A stretch of 64,000 bases of DNA from Peromyscus leucopus (taxonomy: Eukaryota; Chordata; Mammalia; Rodentia; Cricetidae): assembly GCF_004664715.2 (NCBI RefSeq), contig NC_051071.1, positions 8,869,410 to 8,933,409 on the forward strand, in the 5' to 3' direction. Below, in pieces: positions 45,011-54,871 of this stretch. How positions within the stretch are numbered: the stretch's first letter is position 1; each line of letters starts with the position of its first letter. Both the position numbers and the translations under genes were made by a program. Under the pieces are notes generated by a model. The model searched no databases, was not told the DNA's origin, and saw only the letters and a program-made list of their open reading frames with translations.

Positions 45011-45439
45011 ATCATATCTTATCACAAAAGATACACTGGATCAGTTGGAGGTGATTGAGTAGTGGGGGCAGGGTCTAGACAGATATGCCAGTGGAAAAAG
45101 GAACATAGTTAGGCTCCCCGGGGTGTGATAGAGGTGTTGGACAGAAATATTCTAGGAGGCTTGTAATCTGGAAAATGGTGATGACGGCAAAGATAGGATT
45201 AGTGACAGGAGCTAGACAGAGAGAAAGAGTGAAATGTGTTGGCATTTCTATTAAAAAATGTCTCCAAATCTGGAGCAAAGAGACAAACCATTCTTTGTTA
45301 TATCCATGCTTCCCACTAACTGACCAGTTGCTCAATTAATGCACATTTTCCTCTATTCTCAAATTATGTTTTTTTTTTCTAACTTTATTAAGTCACACTC
45401 TCCAGGGTCCCTTCTGAGCACCTGCATCTAATTTAGAGA
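45011..45439. other. Unique sequence, no gene seen
   Basis: No gene recognised. The 86-codon minus frame (45075-45335) has no domain that I know. A T run is at 45369-45378. Confidence 0.4.
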
Positions 45440-46310
45440 TGTGTTGTCATGGCTCCTGCTCTGCATTTGGAAGTTCCTTTTTTATTCTGTTTATTTCAAT
45501 TAAATGCTTGGCTATTAGGCTATTAACAAGCCATACCCCCTAAATATAAAGTCAAAAAATAATCTGAGAGGCGCTGAAAATACCATATTGCTGGTCAGTA
45601 TTGTCAGGAGCAAGAGGCATGAAGGAATGTTAGTGTGTATCCTAAGCAATTTTGTAGAGGAGGTTTATCCAGTTTTCGCCCTGAAATAGTACTTTAGGGG
45701 GGTGTTTTAAAAAGAGAAATGATGTGCTTGGCTCATTCTGTTAACATTTCCTTGTTCCCGTGCCCCTCAAGGTAGGTCTGTGCACATGGAGAGGTTAATA
45801 TTAATATTGCCTTTTTACAGCTAAATTATCTGGCTCTAGAACCATTCACAGATTCTATTAAAGACCCCTATGGAGGATTGCTTCTTCAAATAGGCATTTT
45901 AATTCACCCGGGTACAATAAGGTGTTGCCTTCCTTTCATTAATAAAATGGGAACTCATAAAGAAAACCAGATTATCTTGAATTTATGATCAAGTAATTTT
46001 GTTTCTCTTAGCCTGGATAATAGCTGTGAAACATCATTTCCCTTTCTTCCTTTTTCCCTTCATACACTTCGACATTCTTAATTTCTCATGTTTATTTATC
46101 TTTTTTATTTTAATTTGACAGTGAAAGCTATCTAGGACCCCAGGAGGCAAACACTGTGACTCAAGAATTGGTCCTCTCCATCTTCAATTTAATGAAATAA
46201 TAAGCCAGTAATTGATTTATATTTATATTTACATTTGCCTTACAAATTCTGAGATTTTTGTCACCTTTATTGTAATTCTGTAAGTAGTCGCTAAATTACT
46301 TCCAGTGAAC
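45440..46310. promoter_or_regulatory. Candidate conserved noncoding block
   Basis: Repeat-free with dense homeodomain/POU-like words (TTAATATTAATATTGCC near 45796, AATTCACCCGGGTACAATAA near 45901, AATTATCTGG near 45825) and a MEF2-like AATATAAA. Absence of any transposon over nearly 900 bp in a transposon-rich window is also suggestive. Inference only. Confidence 0.22.
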
Positions 46311-46913
46311 TCTGCTTTCCCCTCACCCACCCAGTGACTGAAGTCTCATTCTACTCCAGGAGCCTTGCTCCCCTCTCTAGTTTACCTAAAAAATTAATAT
46401 TCAGCTCAAATTGTTATTGAATTACTTGGGTGGGGACACTCAACCTCTTTGGCCATTTACTAACAAATAATTTCCTTAAGACAACCGTTTCTAGTGACCC
46501 TCTACTTTCTCCACAGCCACTCCTCAGATGTTCCCAAGGGGCAGGGCTATGGCGTGTAGGAGGGGAGGCACAGACTGGAGAGCACTGAGCCAGCAGTGCT
46601 CTGTAGGCTTCAGGTGACTTGGACAAGACGTTTTCATTCACACCCCTGTCTTATGGGGGGCTTCCTTTTCTTCAGAAGCTTATTGCTTTATCCATGCTTG
46701 TTAATGAGAACCTATTTTTATCTAATAATTTAAGATTAGATAGTGCTTATTTGAATGAAATTAGAAAGAGGATGCATCTGTGAGATGAAGACAGATGCCA
46801 TCAGAAAACACAAAGGATCCTTTAGGACAATAGGAGATGAAATGTGTATATCAATGTATGTAGTCCATGTAACACCTAGTACATAGATTTAACTTCATCT
46901 TACAGGAATCACT
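46311..46913. other. Unique sequence, no gene seen
   Basis: A 75-codon minus frame at 46414-46641 is Arg/Ser-rich with no domain. No repeats recognised. Confidence 0.4.
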
Positions 46914-46985
46914 ACACACACACACACACACACACAGGCACACGCACACGCGCGCGCACACACACACGCACACACATGCACACAC
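46914..46985. repeat. CA/CG compound microsatellite
   Basis: CA run interrupted by CACGCACACGCGCGCGCACA. This is the second Z-DNA-prone tract with a CpG core in the window; the first is at 13861-13946. Confidence 0.95.
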
Positions 46986-48204
46986 TCAAGTTCACACTGA
47001 GCTGTAGAAAGTGCCAGCGTCAGAGTCATTTTCTGATTTGTCTTACTCACAAAGTTTTGATGTCATTCTCTTTCACTGCACTGCCTGAGTGTTCTGCAGG
47101 AGATGGGCATGAATTCTGTTCTTCTAAGAAAAAAATTATATTTACTTCTGTGGCTTCTATTTAAAGGAAGCGTAAAGCAAGGTGTCTTGAAAGAGTCACA
47201 CCAGTGAAGGTGCAGCCCCATAAACAGAGATGATGTGCACAGGAAGGCCACATAGGACACAGCCTGATTGGAAACTGCGAATCGGTTCGCAGCTTTAGAG
47301 TTGGCATGGAGATCAGGTTTGTACAATTTGAATATGTGTGATCTCATGTTATGTCAGGCTTATTGGTGTGGGGACATCTTTCTCCTGAAAACATCATAGG
47401 GAGCTAATGGAGAATGGCTGTCCCCCATGTGGGTGAGATAAGACACCCAGGGCTCACTGAGCAGCAGTACCACAGACCCAGCTCAGTGTATTGGTCTGAG
47501 TACAGTAGCAGTGTTAGAACACATCCGTCTGGCCGGCACTCCTGAGTCTTTAACAGAAGCATGCCTCAACTTGCTCCTGAGGTTGTAGTTTCCTGATGCT
47601 GACAGCTTGACTCTCCCATAATTGGATTTTATTCCCTACACAACAATTTCTCCTTCTTCTCCCAACTTTGGCGCTCTTGGTATCCTCAGCAGTTTTGGAA
47701 CCTTGAAGAAAAACTGATTTGCAGAATTCTGTTCTTTCTGCTCCCTCTCGCTGAAAGTCCCCTCTTCCAGTCTCTGCCAAGGGCTCTCTCCCAGGTACTG
47801 CTTTCAGCTGTCCTGTCTCTGATGGCTCTTATTTATTTCCATCTTGATCCTTCCTGCCATCTTCAGTGACTTGTCTGGTTTTCTGGTCTGTTCCCTCCAG
47901 TTACAATGTAAACCCATAAGGAAGTGTTGGCTCTCTGTTGCGTCTTATGACTAAAGTCTGCCTGGTGTGTAGTGGTCTTTAATGCATATGTTTAATAAGC
48001 TAGTGAATAAATGAATGTCACATATCCCTGATTCCTTACTGAAATATTTTACCCTCATTAGAACCTACGAGCAGTTTCTATTCCAGTATTGACTAAAATT
48101 TTTACCCCAGAGCATAGAAAATAAAATATTTGCTTGATATCATGATGTACATGAGGGGATTTGTAGACATCTATATGGCACTTACTTAAAAATAGATTAT
48201 GAAT
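46986..48204. other. Unique sequence, no gene seen
   Basis: Slightly less AT-rich than average. Frames of 62-94 codons with no recognised domain. No transposon identified. Confidence 0.4.
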
Positions 48205-48233
48205 GTATATATATATACATATATATATATATA
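48205..48233. repeat. TA microsatellite
   Basis: Short TA run interrupted once by TACATA. Confidence 0.9.
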
Positions 48234-48517
48234 GTACATATACAATCTAGTTATAGTAGGACAAAAAAACCATTGGGTAACATATTATATATTGAATTTC
48301 TATAAAGCTTCACAAACAAAATTTTGTAAGAATCGTAAAGCCATCTTTCCTTAGGTCCCAGCTGTAACCTGTTGGCTGCAAACCAGTGGGCGCAGACTCC
48401 ATATTGCTTTTTTCCCTCGTTTTGTTGGTAGTTGCAAGTCTGCCTTCGGGGAGGACTGGCTGGCATCTTGTCATCTGCATTCCTACCGGGAAACCTATCC
48501 CCTGCTCTCCCACACAG

Positions 48518-48630
48518 ACCTGCCCCATTCTACCCAAGCAATTACAGAGACTGACTCTTGTTCTTAGCTGGATTCAGAGTGAGAGCTGTCTGTCTCGCCA
48601 GCCTGATGGAGTCGTCAGGAAGGAGCGCCT
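48518..48630 (+). other. Candidate exon (113 bp)
   Basis: A pyrimidine-rich tract and CACACAG (acceptor AG at 48516-48517) precede this segment, and it ends at CGCCT followed by GTGAGT, a perfect donor for the intron positions. One frame is open through the segment and upstream to an ATG at 48386 whose first residues look like a signal peptide (LLFSLVLLVVASLPSG). That frame stops at 48632-48634, just past the donor. CpG content is higher than in the surroundings. It might be a lncRNA or alternative exon, or chance. I do not recognise the protein. Confidence 0.2.
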
Positions 48631-48677
48631 GTGAGTTTGGCATGCTGGAGGCCTCCCTGCTTACCCGCAGATGAGCA

Positions 48678-48691
48678 GCGCCATCTGCTCG
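48678..48691 (-). promoter_or_regulatory. CTCF-like binding site
   Basis: The minus strand reads CGAGCAGATGGCGC, which agrees with the CTCF core CCASYAGRKGGCRS at 13 of 14 positions; the following TG also fits the longer motif. It lies in a small CpG-containing segment. Matching a motif does not prove occupancy. Confidence 0.45.
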
Positions 48692-48829
48692 GGAACAGCC
48701 AGCTTGTTGTTTGTTTTACACTGAGTTTATTAAAGCTACCCAAGGGAGAGGAGGAAGGGCCTCATTTGGAAGCCCGTTTCCTTGAAAACCAGCATGCTTT
48801 ACTGGTAAGAATACTGGAAAAGTCTTTCC

Positions 48830-48970
48830 AAGACCCAGGTTCTAGTTTCACTGATGGCTTCAGCTCTATGATCTGGTAAATTGTGGATTCTCATTGGCTT
48901 CCTGAACACAGTGTAAGCCGAGAATAGTGATTTTCCTGTCTGTCTCAGAACTGGTGTGAAAATCACATCC
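48830..48970 (+). mobile_element. MIR-like SINE fragment
   Basis: 'GACCCAGGTTCTAGTTTCAC' and later 'TTTTCCTGTCTGTCTCAGAA' are spaced as in MIR ('ggttctagtcccagctct...ctcagtttcctcatctg'), but divergence is large. Confidence 0.3.
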
Positions 48971-49006
48971 TGTTGAAGTATGAGGGACTACAAGCACACC
49001 GTGTAA

Positions 49007-49125
49007 CTTAACATATTAAGTAAGCATTCCATATCACTTATTATGTTAAGTATTGCGAATACTTACTTAAGTATTTAATAATTTATTGCTAATACTTTAT
49101 TTAAGTTATTTAATAATTCTACATC
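49007..49125. repeat. Palindrome-dense AT-rich segment
   Basis: CTTAACATA (49007) is inverted as TATGTTAAG (49042-49050). AAGTATTGCGAATACTT (49048-49064) is a perfect 7-3-7 inverted repeat. ACTTAAGT (49065-49072) is a palindrome. After these, ATTTAATAATT occurs at 49074 and 49109 in a loose tandem. Several cruciform-capable units are thus packed in 120 bp. Confidence 0.75.
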
Positions 49126-50229
49126 AACTTCTCATAGCTACAGAGAAATTAGGTTTGTCCTCAAGGGCCATCCGACTGGGGCTGCTGCCAGGGTGATTCT
49201 TGTGCACTGGAGTGCACACTGAGGGCACTCCTCAAAAGCTTGGCCTAACGTTACTTATCTAGACGCTTCAGAAGCTCCTACATTTCTTTATCCATTAAAA
49301 ATAAAAGACTCACAAGTAAGATACATGTTCCTATTTTAAACCTGACAACTTGTTAAGTTATATATCCCTCAAATGAAGTCATTGGCATCCAAACTTGTCT
49401 ACAAGTGTTGAAATGAAGATCTAGTTCTACATAGATTAACAAAGTCTTATTAAAAGGTTACCAGTCCCTACTGAAGCTATTTGTATGTTTCTCATTTCTT
49501 CTCCAAATTTAGAATATATAATCAAAATAATTAATTTTCTTGCCCCAAATCCAGGCACAAGCATAAACTTATTTTGTTACTTTCACACACTCCATTATTC
49601 TGCAAGGTGACTCAATTTAATCCGGTGAAACAATCTTTTGTTTAATTCTCAATGACCAGATATGGTATGCTAGCAAAATCCTCATGAGAAGGCTAAACTG
49701 TGATTCTGGATTTTAAAAATAGGGAACTTCAAAGGCATTAAAATATACGAACTTTTTCAAACCTCATGTGTCGATTAGTTTTTATCATTTTGATAATCAC
49801 CATGTAGAGAAATCATTTGCTCTGGTTACTACTTATTTTAAATGTCTTAACATGTGCTTTAGGGATATTTTTTCTTTCTTTTCATCCCATAGAAACATTC
49901 TGTACATGTACTGCATAAGCATTCTGAAGTAGAGAAATGTAATTTAAAAATTATCTTAAATTGCTCACATTTTTCTTTATACACAAATATTTTCAAGTTG
50001 GTGTTTTGAGTCTCAGGTGAGGAGTGTGAGAGAGACTGCAGAAAACAGCCCTTTGGTGGGAAAGCTCTTGTTTTGGATACACAGATTGAAAATCAGATTT
50101 TTTCCTGGGATTTTGCAGCATATGGAAATTGACATACTCTGAAATTTGGAGGCACCAAAATAGAAAGTGAGGCCAGATTTATTTTCACATTCAGTAATCT
50201 GGTTCTATTACCTTGAATAAACTAGTCTT
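49126..50229. other. Unique sequence, no gene seen
   Basis: AT-rich with no recognised repeat or gene. Confidence 0.4.
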
Positions 50230-50690
50230 TAGGGAATGATTTTTCTTATAGTATGAGTTAAATACATTCATTATAGAAAACAGAAAATTCTGAAATGTAC
50301 AAATAAGAAAATAAAATATAATGAGCACTCTATCCAAATATAACTACTTCTGATATTTTAATATGCTTACTTCTGGTATTTTTCCATGTTTCTTAGATCT
50401 ATGTGTTTATAAGAATCAGGCCCCAAAGAGTTTGTATTCATGCATTTTCTTTTCTTTTTATCATTATATTATGAGCATTTGTTGAATGAATACGCTTAAT
50501 AAGAGACATTACATATCCACTAGTACATTAGAAGGCTGTGTATTATTCCTTATGTGGACACGATGCAATCAATTATCTGCTTTACTATCATTATGTAAAG
50601 ACAAATTTTTAACCATTAATAGCCACAAAATGAACAGTCCCACATACAAATCATTTTAATTTCCAATTGTTTCTTTGGAAACATCTTTTT
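50230..50690 (-). mobile_element. Ancient LINE (L1M-like) remnant
   Basis: 'CATTATAGAAAACAGAAAAT', 'ATTATATTATGAGCATTTG' and 'TTTTAACCATTAATAG' followed by 'TTTCCAATTGTTTC' follow an old mammalian LINE 3' region that I recall in this order on the reverse strand. Very diverged. Confidence 0.4.
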
Positions 50691-50821
50691 CTGCTTCTTC
50701 TTTCAGTTTGGATCCTTTTCTATCTCAAAGATGTCAACCTCCATCAAGCAAGTCTTCACTGAGAATGCTAGAGACACTCTCTTAGAAACACTAATTAGAA
50801 TATTTTCACAATTTCCTTAGC

Positions 50822-50945
50822 TACTCTTTATTCAATAAATATTTATGGAGTTCCTCCTTTAGGCAAGGGATGCTGGGCAAGATAGATAAATTCTCTGTCT
50901 TCATCAGACACACAGGATAATTCTGGGGAGAGTCTTATATTTCTT
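50822..50945. mobile_element. L2-like remnant
   Basis: 'TTTATTCAATAAATATTTAT' then 'GGAGTTCCTCCTTTAGGCAA', 'TGCTGGGCAAGATAGATAAA' and 'TCTCTGTCTTCATCAGACAC' resemble the common 'attcaacaaatatttattgagcacctactatgtgccaggcactg...ccctgccctcatggagct' repeat. Family call is from memory. Confidence 0.45.
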
Positions 50946-51149
50946 CTTAGACTCAACTCTAAAATAACTGTGTTAGAAAATGTGAAGAGCTTTCAATTGT
51001 AAAGCCTCAAACCCATAAAATAGCTGATATTCTCAGAAAGTTTAATCTCTATCAGAGACATGAAAGGCCTATTTCTGTGTTCTCTTTCGATTTTTAGTGC
51101 ACATCTGCAGTACTCTTCACTCTTCCCTGTGAGTTTCCTTTTCTTTTAA

Positions 51150-51355
51150 GCACGTGGGTGTTTTGTATGCACATGTATCTCTGCACTAATTGTGTGCCTG
51201 GTTTCTGCAGAGGCCAGAAGAGGGCATCAGATCTCCTGGAACTGTAGTTACAGATGGTTGTGAGCAGCCATCCCACCTGGATGCTAGGTATGGAACCAAG
51301 GTTCTCTGGTAGAGCAGCCAGTGTTTGTAACCCCTGAGCCATACTCCAGCTCACT
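51150..51355 (-). mobile_element. B2 SINE
   Basis: A clear reverse-strand B2. 'AGGCCAGAAGAGGGCATCAG' (51211-51230), 'ACAGATGGTTGTGAGCAGCC', 'CTCTGGTAGAGCAGCCAGTG' and the head 'CCCTGAGCCATACTCCAGCTC' near 51332-51352. Full length apart from the worn tail, with A- and B-box-like segments present. Confidence 0.95.
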
Positions 51356-51539
51356 GCGTTTTCTTAGCTACAGTTCTCCCTAGGTACCTCATTTCTCTTC
51401 ATATTGAGAGATATCTCCTCTTCCTCATCCTTTCATTGTTAATAGGACAAACCTACTCATTTTTTTATATCAAGTTTATATTTGGCCATTTTCTAACCTC
51501 TTGTTTTTAGTTCCATTTGGAGACAGATACTGCAGCTGA

Positions 51540-51745
51540 GTTTTGTAGCTACCTGTTCTGTGAAGTTAGGCATGGCTCACAGGTCTCAGTTTCTTAGCAG
51601 AGTATAAAAAGAGTGCAGCTACCTTGAGCAGTTGGTAAGACTTAATGAGTGTCATATTAAACAAGTGAGTGGGATTTTTGTCATGTGAGAGGAAGAGTCT
51701 GAGCACTCAATACATGGCAGGTTACTATTGCCACTTCATTAATTC
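51540..51745 (+). mobile_element. MIR SINE
   Basis: 'CACAGGTCTCAGTTTCTTAG', 'GCAGCTACCTTGAGCAGTTG', 'TAAGACTTAATGAGTGTCAT' and 'GAGCACTCAATACATGGCAG' keep the MIR order from its 5' third to its 3' end in plus orientation. Confidence 0.65.
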
Positions 51746-52714
51746 TTCTAATCATTTGTTATTTTATATCCATTAAGCCTTAAGTTCTGTATCACAGTTA
51801 AGCTGCTTTTGTAAATGTAGATAACAAATCTTATTGAGATTACTACACAATGGTTTTCACCTATGTGGAGTCTGTTGTTCCACTCACTTTTAAAATTCAA
51901 ATTCTTCTGTATCTGATGTTATAGCGGAAGCCCCCCACTTTGTTTCCACTGTGATTTTTCACTATTGTAGGACACGAACATCATCTTACCTCAGCCATTT
52001 TTATTAGCTGTATTCATTACTGTGTTTACCCTAATGTATATTCTATTTGCTTTTCAAAATAGCATTGTATCTTCATATTTTGTGTCATAACTGATGTATT
52101 TCATGTTACTTCTTATTGTGTGAGAAGTTTCTGCTCCTTTTTACCTCTATTTTTCTTAGTTGCTTTATAGATTGTTTTTTATTTCTTCTTTCCTTTCAAA
52201 AAGAACTTTTTCCTCCAAAGGTTTTTTATAATGCATATACTTACTTTTAGCATAATTCAGTATCTCGGCATTTAAATAGAACTTCATCCCATACGACTCT
52301 AATCACCAGGTGTGAGAAGAAGCTGGTGCTGATGTCATCACCTAAGACAGGAAGTCACTTCTTCTTGCTACGTTCCTCACTTGAGCCTGTTGATAATATA
52401 CCTTGGGATGTTAGGACCAGGTAACAACTGTCAAAAGCAATAACTTCTAAATGTTGTCTACTTTGCAAGAAATATTTTAACCTTATTAATTTATCATCAT
52501 ACCCATACTTAAAATTGACCCAATATTGTGTTCATTTGCCAGCATTTATTTTTCAACTCTACTGTTTTAATTTTTAACAATTTTGAATATTCTGTATTAG
52601 CCTAAACAGGTCTTTGAGTAAGGAACATGTAGATTATTTGATTTTTGAACCCTTATAAAAATGAGAAAAACTTAAAAATTATTTGGTTGTTAGCATTTTT
52701 GTTGTTTATTTGTT
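51746..52714. other. Unique sequence, no gene seen
   Basis: T-rich plus strand, with no confident repeat and no gene. Confidence 0.4.
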
Positions 52715-52855
52715 TTTTAGACATGGTCTCATATAATCCAGGCTGGCTGCAAACTCCCTGTTAGCTGAGAACAGCTAGATCTCTTGATCCTCTGACCTTT
52801 ATCCTACCAGTACTTGGATGATAGGCCTAAGCCAGCATACCCAGCTTCTAATTGT
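52715..52855 (-). mobile_element. B1 SINE, diverged
   Basis: 'TTTTTTAGACATGGTCTCAT' then 'CCAGGCTGGCTGCAAACTCC' and 'CCAGTACTTGGATGATAGG' is a worn reverse-strand B1. Confidence 0.75.
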
Positions 52856-52914
52856 ATCTCTGCGGTGGGGAGGGGGCTTGTGTAGCTAAAGCACAGTTGT
52901 TCATTAATTCATTT

Positions 52915-53020
52915 GTTCCATCTCTTTCTGAGATTGTGTATTGTGACCATGTTGGATGGCTTTATACTCATGATGCTCCTGCCTCTGCCTGCTGAGTCCT
53001 AGGGTAACAGAAGTGGCTTC
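52915..53020 (-). mobile_element. B1-like fragment
   Basis: 'CTCATGATGCTCCTGCCTCT', 'GCCTGCTGAGTCCTAGGGTA' resembles the reverse-strand B1 right part; the left part is poorly preserved. Confidence 0.5.
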
Positions 53021-53534
53021 CATTAGTTCTACTCCACAATTGTGTTTATACAGAATTCTTGGGTCACAAACTTTTTTTTCTATAAAATTGTGTACTTATT
53101 GTATTTTTGGCACCTAGGTAAGATTTAATGAAATCCAACAGAGGTGTAAGACCAGCTTGACTGTTTTGCTTCTTTGTGAGTAGCCTATCATTATAAGATC
53201 CTGCCGTACCTTTACCCATATGACACTCCTTTTCACAGTTACCTTACCCTGGCTCTTTGCCCTAGGTCTTCTAATGCCTTTATTCCTTAACTAATTGCTT
53301 TGGTATGCTTTTTCCTCTACCTTGTGTAGCTTCTATACAGTTGACCAAATTTCTTCAGCTCAAAATCTGTGTATCACTTCTTTAATTCAGATTATTTGAT
53401 GATAGAATTCTAGATGTCTTTCCTGTCTTTTCTTAAATCTTTCCATTTCTCCTGCATAAGCATCTCTTTTTCACAAACTGGTTTATTTCCTGGTATCTTT
53501 TCATTCATCCCTTGCTTTACAAAAGCACCACATT
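53021..53534. other. Unique sequence, no gene seen
   Basis: No repeat or gene recognised. Confidence 0.4.
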
Positions 53535-53605
53535 TAGTGTGTATGTTGTGTTGATATGTGTGTGCATGTGTATATTTGTATGTGTTGTTGTTGTTGGTGT
53601 GTGTT

Positions 53606-53646
<41 letters not shown>

Positions 53647-53780
53647 GGTGTGTGTTGGCATGTGTGCCTGTGTATGTGTGTGTGTGTTGGTGTGTGTGTG
53701 TTGGTGTGTGTTGGCATGTGTGCCTGTGTATGTGTGTGTGTGTTGTTGTTGCTGTTTGTTGTGTGTGTGCCTGTGTGTGT
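53535..53780. repeat. Complex GT-rich minisatellite
   Basis: GT runs are interrupted by TTGTTG, TTGG and GCCTGTGTAT words. A 44-bp block starting TTGGTGTGTGTTGGCATGTG is present at 53645 and 53701 (period 56). All overlapping long frames (66-139 codons on both strands) are repeat translations, not genes. Confidence 0.95.
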
Positions 53781-53915
53781 GTACTGGTGTGCACACAGAG
53801 GTCAGCGGACAGTGGCAGGAATCAGTTCTCTCCTTTTCCCATAAGAGATCAGTCTCAGGTTGTCATATTTGGAGACAAGTACTTTTACCCACTGAACCTT
53901 CTCACCAGCTCCCAT
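53781..53915 (-). mobile_element. B3-type SINE
   Basis: 'AGAGGTCAGCGGACAGTGGC' (53798-53817), 'GGAATCAGTTCTCTCCTTTT', 'AGTCTCAGGTTGTCATATTT' and the head 'CCACTGAACCTTCTCACCAGC' fit a reverse-strand B3. The GT minisatellite lies on its tail side, as is common for these SINEs. Confidence 0.85.
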
Positions 53916-54773
53916 CTTTGGTTTTGGGGGGGAAATGTTTGAAGTGTTTTTTAAGGAATGTCAAGTTCCCTCTTTAGTTAGGAAAACAGTATTTTTGTGT
54001 GTATGATTTCTCTGCTTCTTGTTTGCTATTTATTTTCTGTGTTATATTGGAGAGCTTTTTAATAAATTGTGTATCAATGGGGTGATTTACCTCAAAATGA
54101 GGTATGATCCCTTAAGTCAAGTTTCTGGACTGTTGGGTGATCCATAGTGCTCCTCATTGTTTGTTAATCTTCTAAAATCCTTAACTGACTGCTATCTGTC
54201 CAGTACTGACCAATTCCTGTAAAGTGATGCTCTTTTCAACTGGAGAGGGATCCTGCTCTTATTTGTGTCATTGTACTTTGAGTCATTTATGCATCACTTG
54301 GACTTTCTCATTCCAGAGAGAATATGCAAAGTCTGTAAAGTCCAGACAGCACCGTTCTCAAGGTATGTCTTGATTCAGACACCTCCATCTTGGACTCGGT
54401 GTGTCAATGACTGTTCTGCTCATTCGTATTGTGCCTTGTGAAAATTATAGCCTATGAAAGATCTTACAATAAGAGTGCTTGACGGCTGAGAGTAGGGTGG
54501 CACAGTGATGATGAATCTGCTTTGTTATCTTACAAAGCAACTTCTACTGATTTTCTGGTCCAATGGTCAGCAAGGTCTTCGTGATGCTGAAAGGGGGTGC
54601 AGAGTTGAGGTGAGTAGAATCTCCAAATTTTTTTCTAATTTCTGTGACTCATCTTAAAGCTCTATACATTCATTGATTATATGTTTCCCCTGCAGTATGT
54701 CAGATTACCAATTAATATAATAGATAATTAGATAATTTGTTTCTCCTGTATGTGTCTGTATGTGTTTGTGATG

Positions 54774-54774
<1 letters not shown>
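53916..54774. other. Unique sequence, no gene seen
   Basis: No repeat or gene recognised. Confidence 0.4.

Positions 54775-54869
<95 letters not shown>
54775..54869. repeat. GT/GA compound microsatellite
   Basis: GT run (54775-54816) followed by a GA run (54816-54868). Frames over it are artefacts. Confidence 0.97.

Positions 54870-54871
<2 letters not shown>

Noticed and set aside
48386..48634. Secreted small protein with signal peptide
   Set aside because: The hydrophobic start is suggestive, but there is no promoter, Kozak support or known family. It is reported only as part of the candidate exon finding.
53410..53977. Set of 66-139-codon Cys/Val- and His/Thr-rich frames
   Set aside because: Translations of a GT minisatellite on both strands, not genes.
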